Shown: positions 34,716 to 44,948 of the stretch, piece after piece
How the letters are laid out: each line of letters starts with the position of its first letter
How positions within the stretch are numbered: position 1 is the stretch's first letter
NCBI GenBank assembly: GCA_963978545.1
Contig: OZ021725.1
Coordinates: forward strand, 10,729,346 to 10,793,345
Source: Linyphia triangularis
Taxonomy: Eukaryota > Arthropoda > Arachnida > Araneae > Linyphiidae
Reading direction: 5' to 3'
DNA: 64,000 nt
The notes under the pieces: generated by a model
Database searches by the model: none
Seen by the model: only the letters and a program-made list of their open reading frames with translations
Told to the model about the DNA's origin: nothing
Made by a program: the position numbers and the translations under genes

Positions 34716-35866
34716 ATGCCTCATAGTTGTTGTGTGCCGTCCTGTAACGGAAATTACAAGAACAGTTCGAGTGTTCAACTTTCCCAAGAACAACACTGCA
34801 AGACTGAAGTGGTTACGAGCCATTAAAAGGGATCATTTCATTCCTATTCGTCAAAGCAGGGTAAATATTTAGGCATTTTTGTCGCTTATTATATCTTTAA
34901 TTTTGTCTTTAAAAAATTGCATGTTGTGTAAAGTGCATCTTTACTAGAATGTGTTGCCTGTTGTGTAAAGTGCATTTGCACTAGAATGTAAACAAAAACA
35001 GAAAAAAAATAGCTTTTATATTGTTAATTTTGTGTTTCTGTGAACAAATGTACATTAGATATGCAGATAGTTATTATTAAATATAATTATGTTAATTTTA
35101 AGTGTAGTTATTATTACATATATTTACGTTAATTTTAAGTGTAGTTAAAAATATTAAGTTATAAATATTTTACTTAGTTGTGAATGTGGATTTGTTTTAA
35201 GTAATTTGATCTGATTAATCAGGGTGTATTCATGCAGGCTATTCTAAATTGCAAGTTGGGCAGTAGAAAAAAGTAAAACAATAAAAAACTTGTTCAAATT
35301 ACAATGAGGAAAAAATATGTTAACAAGAAATTGGACATATTTTATTAAGTATTATAAATTTCAATTATTTTGGTAAGTTCGCTCGCAAATACCAATTAAC
35401 CCCGAAAACTAATAACATAATAAACTTTTTCTGAAAAATTATGAATTTTACCTAATAATCAGATATTCAATTGGCATTTGCAAATTTTGCTTAGAATAGG
35501 TAGACCTTGTGATAATTTTTTAAATCATGTAAAACCAACTGCTGTGAATTGGAATATTAAAATAATTTTTTTTAGGTTTGTGAGCTACACTTCAGGCTGT
35601 CAGACTTTGATTTGGAGATAAGCAAGTTTGACGAAAAATTCTGCAAAAGAATTACAGTCCCATACAAGTTCCCAAAGTTGAGAGAAGGAAGTTACCCAAC
35701 GGTCTTTCCAAATCTTCCTGACCGCCTGTTTACCAATGTTTCTTCACGAGAATGTCCAGACAGCAGGTGTCAACGTTTGGAAGAGACAGCGCTAACGGAG
35801 GCCATACAGATCAGTATTGAAGAAAAAGCTCAACATGACATGGCAAGAAGTTTCAATTCATTTTAG
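34716..35866 (+). pseudogene. THAP domain exons of the P-like transposase
   Basis: Exon 1 (34716-34860) starts MPHSCCVPSC and, after a frameshift near 34770, gives VFNFPKNN and RLKWLRAIKRDHFIPI. A GTAAAT donor follows. After a 715-bp AT-rich intron the acceptor TTTTTTTTAG leads to exon 2 (35576), with VCELHF supplying the final Cys and His of the C2CH zinc module. THAP domains bind the transposon's subterminal DNA. Exon 2 ends at an in-frame TAG at 35864, after which the same frame continues into the transposase. Confidence 0.85.
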
Positions 35867-38232
35867 GAGCTTCAATCTAAAATGGATACTTCGAATGACT
35901 TGTGGACCATCGTAAAGAAACCTGACGTGATGCTCTTCTTGATCATACAGTTCAATGCAAATGTGCCACGAATCACCCATTCAGTCGTCATTAATGATCA
36001 ACTTCTTCTGAAAATATACATTGATGAAGTGGAACTGCAATGCATTGGTAATTTTAATCTTCCACTTCAAATTAATAGCCTTGACATAATAGACCAAATT
36101 TTAGATTTAACAAGAAGTAAACAACTTGAAAATTTGGATAAAATTAATTAAATATGCAATATTCTGAAAACCATGTCTTTCGATGATCCAATATCAGATA
36201 ATAGGATGAGATTTTTAAATGAACAAATGGTATTATTTAATGTAAATGAACATGCCTGTAGATATTCTTCTGATTTGTTAGTTTTTGCATCACTTTTGTA
36301 TAGTATGGCTCCAAATGCATTCAATTTTGTTAGAAACAGTGGAAATATTGTAATGCCACATCCAAGTACCATTCGTTGCCTTTATCTTCATCTTAAAGTT
36401 GATGCCAAAAAAGACTCTCGATTCTAATTTTCTAAATTATTCTAAACAAAAGTTTAACTTCCTTAAAGAAAACGACAAAAAAGTAATGCTACTCATGGAT
36501 GAAATTCATTTAAAGCAGTTTTTCGACTACGTGGCAATGTGTTGGGTATGGCATACAATTCAGAAAATATAGCTAACAGTGCTCATGCATTTATGATTAA
36601 GTGTTTATTGTCTAACTTCAAAGATGTTGTACATATTTTACCTGTCCAAGCTACCAAGCTGAGGACTTATTTGATATTACTGTCCAAATTATCAAGGGTT
36701 TGGAAGACATAGAATTCTTTGTGTTATATCTCATAATAATGCAATTAATGGAAAATGTATGAAACTTTTTGCTGATCCTCCTAAAGAAAGTATTTTATAT
36801 GAACATCCATGTAATAAATCTCGTCCATTATTTTATTTAGCAGATAGTATCCACCTTTTAAAATGTATAAGAAACAACTGGTTCAATCAAAAAACTGAAA
36901 ATAAATCTTTGTATTATCCCCCTTTTCCCAATACTGATATCGTTAACTTTAAAACTGCTGCATGGTCGTCTTTGAAAGATATGTACAATTTAGAATCGCA
37001 ATCCTTAGCAAAATTTGCTTTTAACTTAACACATAAATCTCTACACCCAACTAGTTTAGAAAAACAAAACGTTAAATTGGTACTTCAAGTGTTTAATGAG
37101 TATGTTGTTAAGGGGCTTCTCGAATTTGAGGACAAAATTAAACATTGCAAAGATACATCAGACTTTATCAACATTATTCTGACCTGGTGGAATATTGTTA
37201 ATGTAAAGTCCTTGCATAAAGGAATGCATCATAGGAATGTATTTCAAACTCCTTTGACAAATTCTGTTAGTGTTGAAAAATACATTTTCCTTAACAATTT
37301 CATCAAGTGGCTAGATGACTGGGTAGCCATCAATTGTGATGCTGGTTGTTTTACAAAAGAAACACACAAGGCATTGGCTTCAACCACTCACTGTTTACTG
37401 GAATTGACATCATACTGCGCAGATGAACTACATTTGCAATTCATATTGCCCGGTAAATTCCAAACTGATGATTCAGAGTCTAGGTTTGGTTTATATCGAC
37501 AACTATGTGGCAGCCAGTACAATATAAGTGCTAGGCAATTGTATGAAGCCGAGTCAAAGGTTAGAACGCATTCTGTGCTGAAACTTTCTTCTGAAATGAA
37601 AGAATTTGATGCAAGATCATTCGATTTTAACCGAGATAATGATTTTATGGATTGTGTTATAAATTGTAGTGCATATAATGTTACTATTTTGGAAATTGAT
37701 TTCATGAATCACATTGGCGTATATCCTGTCATTACCTATGTAACAGGTTATTGTGTTCATAGAGTTTTAAAATATTTCAAATGTATACACTGTCAACAAT
37801 CTAACTGTAAATGATCAAAATGTTTATCTTGACGAAGAACTCAGTTATCTGAAAAGATTAGACAGAGTCAGCCTCTGCTATCCTCAAGATCATGTGATTA
37901 ATGCTGTTTATTATACGTATATAGTAGTAAATAAACTCTGTATAGATTTTGAGGATAATTTTTTACATGATCCCAGCCAAAAGAATCTAGCATGTACAAT
38001 AAGTTACAATAATATACTAAACAAGAAATTGTTTGATGATGAAATTTGCAGGAATGGTCATACTCGAGACGATATCTTAACTAAAATAATTGGTTCCTCT
38101 GTTAATATCTTTCTGGAAAAAAAAATGATGATTTACAAAGAGCAAATCGAAGTAAAAATGAAATTGGGGAGGGAAGTGAAAGTTCAGAAAATAATGGCTG
38201 TAAAACTAAAAAAAGAAAATTGTCCACTTTAG
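35867..38232 (+). pseudogene. P-type transposase, multiply frameshifted
   Basis: Pieces in order: DTSNDLWTIVKKPDVMLFL with VPRITHSVVINDQLLLKIYI; LLMDEIHLKQFFDY followed by GNVLGMAYN (catalytic-core aspartate region); LADSIHLLKCIRNNWFN and a long 351-residue intact stretch (36759-37814) with WLDDWVA and LPGKFQTDDSESRFGLYRQL, the P-type C-terminal signature; then a charged tail to 38232. Breaks lie near 36150, 36430, 36640-36760 and 37814. It is decayed but complete in order. Confidence 0.85.
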
Positions 38233-38716
38233 TTAAGTGATATTATATAATATTGTTATATGGGGGTATGCTATTTTTAAATGAATAATAAATGATTTTT
38301 TTACTTTATTGATTTATTTAAATTGTTTTTCTTTAAAGTTAGTAACCTTCTTTCATTGCTTATAAACAGAATGGCCCAACAAGTAAAGAATCCATTATCC
38401 ATACTTAACTGCAACATTTAATGTTTTCCAAGAGTCTAAATGTATATGATAATTTTAAAAGTTAAATAATAAGAGATCATGAAGGGATAAAATAATAATT
38501 GAAAATTAAGAGTTGTATAAGATATATACTTTATTCACTTTTAAAAGTTGCCTGAAAATAATTCAAAGTAATAATAATAGTAATTTCTAAACATTTCTCA
38601 AAATTATAATTATTTCAATGAATAAAAGGCTGTGGTTTGCTAATCAAAGTATAAAGCTGAAAGAAGTTCCGTTGTAGCAGGGGAGATGGTTGCTTGCGGA
38701 TCAACGATGTGTGACG

Positions 38717-39964
38717 TCACTTTGAGGTAAGAGGGCTTGCTAGTATCGGAGGTTGCGGCTTTTCTCCAGTGTGAGTGAGGAGGTGCGTTCTGAGGTAACG
38801 CTTTTGCGAAAATGATTTGGCACACATCTCACAAGAATGGGGCTTTTCTCCAGTGTGAGTGAGGAAGTGCGTTCTGAGGGCACTCTTTTGCGAAAATGAT
38901 TTGGCACACATCGCACAAGAATGTGGCTTTTCTCCATTGTGAGTGAGGAGGTGCGTTTTGAGGGTACCCTTTTGCGAAAATGATTTGGCACATATCTCAC
39001 AAGAATGTTCCTTCTCTCCAGTGTGAGTGAGGAGGTGGGTCCTGAGGTAATCCTTTCGCGAAAATGACTTCCCACACATCTCACAAGAATGGGGCTTTTC
39101 TCCAGTGTGAGTGAGGAGGTGTGTTTTGAGGTCACGCTTTTGCGAAAATGATTTGGCACACATCTCACAAGAATGGGGCTTTTCTCCAGTGTGAGTGAGG
39201 AGATGCGTTCTGAGGTCACGCTTTTGCGAAAATGATTTGGCACACATCTCGCAAGAATGGGGCTTTTCTCCAGTGTGAGTGAGGAGGTGCGTTCTGAGGG
39301 CACCCTTTTGCGAAAATGATTTGGCACACGTCGCACAAGAATGTGGCTTTTCTCCATTGTGAGTGAAGAAGTGCGTTTTAAGGGCACTCTTCAGCGAAAA
39401 TGATTTGGCACACGTTTCACAAGAATGTGGCTTTTCTTCATTGTGAGTGAGGAGGTGCATTTTGAGGGCACCCTTTAGCGAAAATGATTTAGCACACGTC
39501 TCACAAGAATGGTACTTTTCTCCAGTGTGAGTGAGGAGGTGCGTTTTGAGGGCACCCTTTTGCGAGAATGATTTGGCACACATCTCACAAGAATGGGGCT
39601 TTTCTCCAGTGTGAGTGAGAAGGTGCGTTCTGAGGGCACTCTTTAGCGAAAATGATTTGGCACACATCTCACAAGAATGTGGCTTTTCTCCAGTGTGAGT
39701 GAGGAGGTGCGTTATGAGAGCATCCTTTCGCGAAAATGATTTGGCACACATCTCACAAGAATGGGTCTTTTCTCCAGTGTGAGTGAGGAGGTGCGTTCTT
39801 AGAGCATCCTTTCGCAAAAATGATTTGGCACACATCTCACAAGAATGGGTCTTTTCTCCAGTGTGAGTGAGGAGGTGCATTCTGAGGTGACGCTTTTGTG
39901 AAAATGATTTGGCACACATCTCACAAGAATGTGGCTTTTCTCCAGAGTCAGGGTGGTCTTGCAT
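38717..39964 (-). CDS. C2H2 zinc-finger protein, 14 fingers, truncated by P-like insertion
   Basis: This is a probable sequence-specific DNA-binding nuclear protein. After MQDHPDSG come 14 fingers of exactly 28 residues, each close to HSCEMCAKSFSQK, then a variable helix position, LRTHLLTHTGEK. Linkers are mostly TGEKP; two are NGEKP and one NEEKP. Finger helices are homogenised (QKRDL, RKDAL, QKGAL, LKSAL), which suggests recent unit duplication or conversion. The final in-frame residues QPPILASPLTSK and the stop come from the P-like element, not the gene. The original gene had two more fingers (34312-34497). No KRAB, SET or BTB domain lies upstream in this exon, and TCTCAG just before the ATG could be a splice acceptor. 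Confidence 0.85.
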   Translation of the reverse strand: MQDHPDSGEKPHSCEMCAKSFSQKRHLRMHLLTHTGEKTHSCEMCAKSFLRKDALRTHLLTHTGEKTHSCEMCAKSFSRKDALITHLLTHTGEKPHSCEMCAKSFSLKSALRTHLLTHTGEKPHSCEMCAKSFSQKGALKTHLLTHTGEKYHSCETCAKSFSLKGALKMHLLTHNEEKPHSCETCAKSFSLKSALKTHFFTHNGEKPHSCATCAKSFSQKGALRTHLLTHTGEKPHSCEMCAKSFSQKRDLRTHLLTHTGEKPHSCEMCAKSFSQKRDLKTHLLTHTGEKPHSCEMCGKSFSRKDYLRTHLLTHTGEKEHSCEICAKSFSQKGTLKTHLLTHNGEKPHSCAMCAKSFSQKSALRTHFLTHTGEKPHSCEMCAKSFSQKRYLRTHLLTHTGEKPQPPILASPLTSK

Positions 39965-41257
39965 TCTGAGACTTATCTTGCCTGATTATACTTCATCACA
40001 AATATTAGGGCTTCCTGCTATGTGTAGATTTAAAATAAGCCTTTTTTTAGAAGAACATACTTTTACATATTAGTGAATTTGTTTTCCACATTCATGGTTA
40101 AATGATCTCGGAATTACATATTTGCAGACATGTTTATTTGTTTCTTTTGCCGACAAGCAATGAAACATTGCTAATTTTCAGTAGGAACATAATGATTATG
40201 ATGAAATACAACTTCAAAAGATATAATAATGCATTTCCCTTTTCCTGAAATTAAAAAAAAAAACTCATTTGCAATATTTCAATACATATTCAAATTTATG
40301 AAAAACACACAATATGCTTGGTCTAGTAAGAATTTCATTGAGATCATAAGACCAGGGCCAGAAGTACGAGTAGATACGCGTCCCACTGTTCAAGAAAATA
40401 CACCTGTCTCCCTATTCTAAAACCATTGAAATCCATCTCCACAACTTTTAAAAATATTCAATCCACCAAATAACTACTAAAGAAAAATAACATGAACTTT
40501 TTTAGCACAAGAGTGTAAAACATTCTTTCGCAATACTTTTTTATTTTCAATTTTTAAATGTACGATGTAATACTTGTACCACAATCAATGACAAAATTGT
40601 TGGAGAAAAAAAAAACATCTTATCACTGTCTATGTACTATGCATATAATTTTTTTTTTAAATTTGAGTTTTCTTTTTTAATCACTAAATTTTATTTTTAA
40701 ATTTCATGAAATATCAAACAATACTGAGCGTGGAATATTAGATAGTAATAAAATTCTATAAACATGGATTTTACTTCTTAAAAAATATATATTAAGCATA
40801 CAGAGAAATACAAATTATAGTGAAACTGAGAAGTGATTTTCAAGTGTAAAAAAAAAAAAAAAAAAAAAAAAAACGTGTGTGTGTATATATATATATATAC
40901 ACATCTATATCAGGAATTAAGCTGGGAGTGCTTTTTCATCAAAATGCTTAAGAACTTTCTGAAATGTTAAAATCAGAGTGTGGTTTAGCTGTTTTTCTAA
41001 AACATTTTGACACAAAATGTACAAAATTGCCATTTTTGTTATTCCAAAGTTGGTGGTCAAAGATAATGGTCATCGACCTAAAAGAACAAGTAATCTAAAT
41101 GGTGAACAGTATTTTTTTGGTTGATAATGGTATAAAATGCTTTTATATAAAGTTAATAATGATTTTATAATAAAAAGGTGTTATAATTGTGTTCAATTAA
41201 ACATATATATAAAATTTAAAAAAAATATATAAATAAAATTTATTGTTTTAAATAATA

Positions 41258-41292
<35 letters not shown>

Positions 41293-42634
41293 ACAATAAT
41301 TTTTAATTCTTTGTAAAACACTACAAGTAAAAAAATTATCACTTAATTTTCTCGAACTTCATAATTTACTACATTTTACAAGTTGTTTTTTGAAATGAAA
41401 TCAAAGCAAAATATTCACTTTCTTGGGATTTAAAGCATTTTAAATACAACAGGGAATTCTTCTTAATTTTTTTGATAATTTACATTTAAAAAGCCCATAA
41501 AACAAATTTAAATAGTCCTACAGCTTACTTTTCTTTTCAAAACATGTGTATGGGTGTAACATACATGCACAACAAATGTCATGACATTCCTTATATAATA
41601 TTTTGAGTTATCATATTTTCGTTGTACAGTTTACACTTTAAATACAATTCCTCAAAAAACACAATAAAAGATTTACGTAACACAACTCATAACATATAAC
41701 CATCTGAATAGTTAGGAAATTACTAGATTAATATGAAGTACTTCTTTATTGTAAAACTGTCCATAGTTTTACAATTATATAACAAATTTTTATTTAGTTC
41801 ACTAATGTATACCTGCCAACATTGAATTTTCAAATTAGTATAATTTTTACAGACTATTGGCAGAAACCGAAGGATGTTTTGACCACAAGTATTATATTAT
41901 ATAGCGAATAGTTTTGATCAGATTGGAATCGGAGGGGGTATCGGCACAATTTTTGTTCTTAATATTTAAATAACAATTTTTTTTAAAGAACTTTTGTTTG
42001 AATATTTGGATTCGGGAAGAAATTCTTCATAAATATATACTAATTTTACTCATTTTTAAAAGATGCAGGAACTGTTCATTATAGATATTTATATTTTAGC
42101 AGAATATAAATATTAATTTTGCATGCTTTATTATGTTCAATGGGTAATTTCTACATTAGTAAAACTTGAAATAGTGTAAAATACTTTAACATGCATAAAG
42201 TTTTTTTCCAAAAACAACTAAAAGTTTAAGTTAAAAAATGTGGCTTAGTACTGAAAATTCTAAAAATTTCATGTAACTCATATTTAAATGTCTCCTTTTT
42301 TATTAAATAGTATAAAATAAAAGGTTTTCTAAAAAAAAAAAAAAAAACCTTAAAAAATAACGTAAAATATGTACGATTTTTTTTAACTGTTCCAACAATC
42401 TAACAAAATAGTAGAAATCCGTACAAGTTGGCAGCTATGCTAATGGAACAAAATGTTTTTTCAAATCAACTGTTAAAAAACTCGATGCTTAGGTAAGAAA
42501 GCAAATTTTGGTATTTTTCCATTTCGTGAACGCAAATCTTGTCAAGCAAACTTTATTGGCGACAACACACAGTTATACATATAAAAAAGGTTTAAAATGT
42601 TGCAAATCTCGCCAAGCAGATTATATTTACTAAT
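39965..42634. other. Region upstream of the zinc-finger exon, non-coding
   Basis: AT-rich, with no convincing exon. It holds an A tract and a TG/TA microsatellite (about 40851-40905) and a long T tract at about 41262-41288. It would contain the 5' exons, intron and promoter of the zinc-finger gene if those are nearby, but I cannot place them. Confidence 0.4.
40851..40905. repeat. A tract followed by (TG)n(TA)n microsatellite
   Basis: About 24 A residues, then GTGTGTGTATATATATATATATACAC-type alternation. Confidence 0.8.
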
Positions 42635-42864
42635 TTAATTCAGTGTCTTCGTCAGAAGCACTGGCTGGCCTAAAACCAATTGATATTGAATCCTTAACAA
42701 TTTGCTCAGCTTCTGATTACAAATCACTGGATTCTGTATGTACTCTAAAAGAGTTTAAACCTCTATGTAGTCCAGTAATAGACAAGATAAGGGGCGACGT
42801 CACAAACATCCATGTCAAGCAACTTTCTGGAGCACAGAGAAAGGAGTTAAGGAAGGCCCAATAA
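42635..42864 (+). other. Unassigned exon-like open frame (about 75 residues)
   Basis: The frame begins directly after a TTTAATTCAG acceptor-like site and has no methionine anywhere, so it would be an internal or terminal exon. Composition is protein-like: SSSEALAGLKPIDIESLTI, then CTLKEFKPLCSPVIDKI, ending QLSGAQRKELRKAQ. The last stretch resembles LSGAQRxxLR segments I recall from arthropod retroelement ORF1-type proteins, but this is weak. No partner exon was found. Confidence 0.3.
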
Positions 42865-42869
42865 GCTGC

Positions 42870-44702
42870 CTTAAAAAAAAACCCACAGTACCAGAAGCAG
42901 CTTTGTTAAAAATTAATAAAATAATATTCAATAACATGTTCGCTTAGCTCGCTGAAAGATTCATTGCTGCAGATTATTTCACTCGCTAAAAGATTAATTG
43001 ATAAATAAACCGTTAATATTAGAACTCCTCCCCTGTTGAGAAAAAGAAATATTCCCTGTTAATACAATAACACAATCCCCATCCCACTCCTATGAGAATA
43101 TTTTAACAGTGTGTTAGTCAAAAATCCAATTAGTTAGCCAAAACTGTTTCTGTTGAAAATTTCAGATCTCCATTCCTATTGGAAGTAGCTTTGTAAAAAT
43201 TCAATTAGAAGGCCAAAACTAGTTATGTTGAAAGTTTCAGAGCCATAGCCATATTAGAAGTCGTTTAGTAAAAAAAAAAAAATTAAAGATACTAATTCAA
43301 ATTTTAACATTCTTTTTTTGCCAAAACTATTTATGATGAATATTCCAGAAGTGTACCCCCATTTAAAATCGTTTAGTAAAAAAAATTTAAATTAATTAAC
43401 TTAACATAGTAAATTTAACAAAATCTTTTCTTCTTTAAAAAAAAAAGACGCGCTTGACCTTTGTCCTACATACCTCATGACATCAGAATAAAAGAAAGAC
43501 ATGTGAAACTGAATGTGTGTATAGTCTCAAAACTTACAGTGATTCACAAGAGAACTTTGCGAAGAAAAAGTTAAATCCTCTTCAGTTCAGATTCATTCGA
43601 GCTCTATAAGAGAAACATCATTGATGGAAGCCACAGACCTAAAGAACAGAGACCGCCTACTTTTGACGACATGAACAAACTTACGTTCCACCTGTGTTTT
43701 TTTCTTGTAAATAAAAGTATGATTTTTTTCCAAAAATAGTCGCTGAATATTTCAAAAAGTTTATAAAATTAACTGAAAAGGTAGCTTTAAGGCCGATTTT
43801 GGCGAAAAAAGTCTGCGACTTTTTTGAAATGCACTTTTGTATGCTTCCGCGGAAGGTCGTTTGTTAAGTAACCGAAAGTAGTTACTCCAGTTCAGAATTT
43901 TAGCTCAGTGATAGTCCTACTGCTCCCTATTAAAAAAAAAAGGCCATAGGGGAAATAATACTACACATTTATTAATAATTGATTAAAATAGCTTAATATA
44001 TCAAGTTTATGATGAATTATTGTAATGTCAGTTTTAATAAACATCGGGAATGATGCATCTTAAGTACATTCATTTGGTATTGTATTGCAGCATTAACACT
44101 GTTCTACTTTATATCCAAATGCCAAAGTAAAAAAAAAACATTCCAACCATTACATATAAATCAAAAATACATATCTCAAAATTGTATTGTTTATTGCAGA
44201 AGCTAAATAACAAATTATTTGGAAGGAAATTGAAGGGTTAATATGTCCCAATAATAAGACTCGTTTAATCACAAAGAAAATGTTATCATAAGAAGTCATT
44301 TACCTTTGAAACAAAGCTAAGTAAATTTACCAAACTTCACTTTTCTACAAGCAAAACGGGGATCAGCAAACGTAGCATAAAATTTAATTTAGAAAAAACA
44401 GATTATTTACCTTACAACTGCACAAATGTTTGTGTTCGTGTTCGGTTGCAGTTGCAGTGAGCAGGGAGATAGGCAGATAGGAGGAATAGTTTCATTTGTA
44501 ACTTACTGGTGTTGAATAACAAAAAAAAAAAAAATCATGAGGTTCTAATGTTATAACTCATAAATGAAAATTGTAGAAATAAAAAGAACATATATGTAAG
44601 AAAAAAGTTTTAACAATCAGTTTAGCTGCTTTTCCTTGTTTTGACGCTGCAAATATGACGTCATAAACGTCTATTAAGGCTTAGAAATCTTTTACTACAT
44701 AA
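42870..44702. other. Non-coding stretch with a short diverged tandem repeat
   Basis: Positions 43115-43385 hold about three diverged copies of a GCCAAAACT..GTTGAAA..TTTCAGA block ending in an A-rich run. Positions 43450-43730 are less AT-rich and end in AATAAAAGT, possibly a transcript 3' end. A TGACGTCA lies at 44656-44663. No gene was recognised. Confidence 0.4.
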
Positions 44703-44948
44703 GAGCCTGATTCTCACCTCCGATCGAATCGGAAAAAAAATCGTGACCGGCTCTCTCGGAATCGAGTCATTTCTCGTTCAGTATTTCTGACCTCAGTTTT
44801 TCCCGAAATCGAAGAATGACGCACTTCCTCCGCTGAAAACTGCGCGGTTAGGAATGCGCAGTAGAGTTTTCAGAACCATGTGCTGTTTTGACTTCAATGT
44901 TTATACTTTTTTTGTGGAACTCGTCCTCTCCTCGTGGTGTTACAAGAA

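Larger units (their letters stand above)
34498..38756 (+). mobile_element. P-element-like (THAP) DNA transposon, 4.26 kb
   Basis: Left end CGTAACCTCCGAAACTAAC and right end complement GCAACCTCCGATACTAGC form an imperfect terminal inverted repeat. The target GGCTTTTC is duplicated (34490-34497 and 38757-38764; 7 or 8 bp depending on how the terminal base is assigned), and P elements make 8-bp duplications. A TGACGTCA site lies about 40-50 bp in from each end. The element encodes a THAP domain and a P-type transposase with many breaks. It is oriented opposite to the zinc-finger gene it interrupts. Confidence 0.9.

Noticed and set aside
38740..39387. 215-residue alternative-frame protein (ILVRCVPNHFRK repeats)
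   Set aside because: It lies in another frame of the 84-bp zinc-finger repeat; the repeat length divisible by 3 keeps it open.
44934..44948. Start of the Harbinger Myb/SANT gene at 44934
   Set aside because: That codon is GTG; the first ATG in frame is at 44949 with good context (AAGAAATGG).
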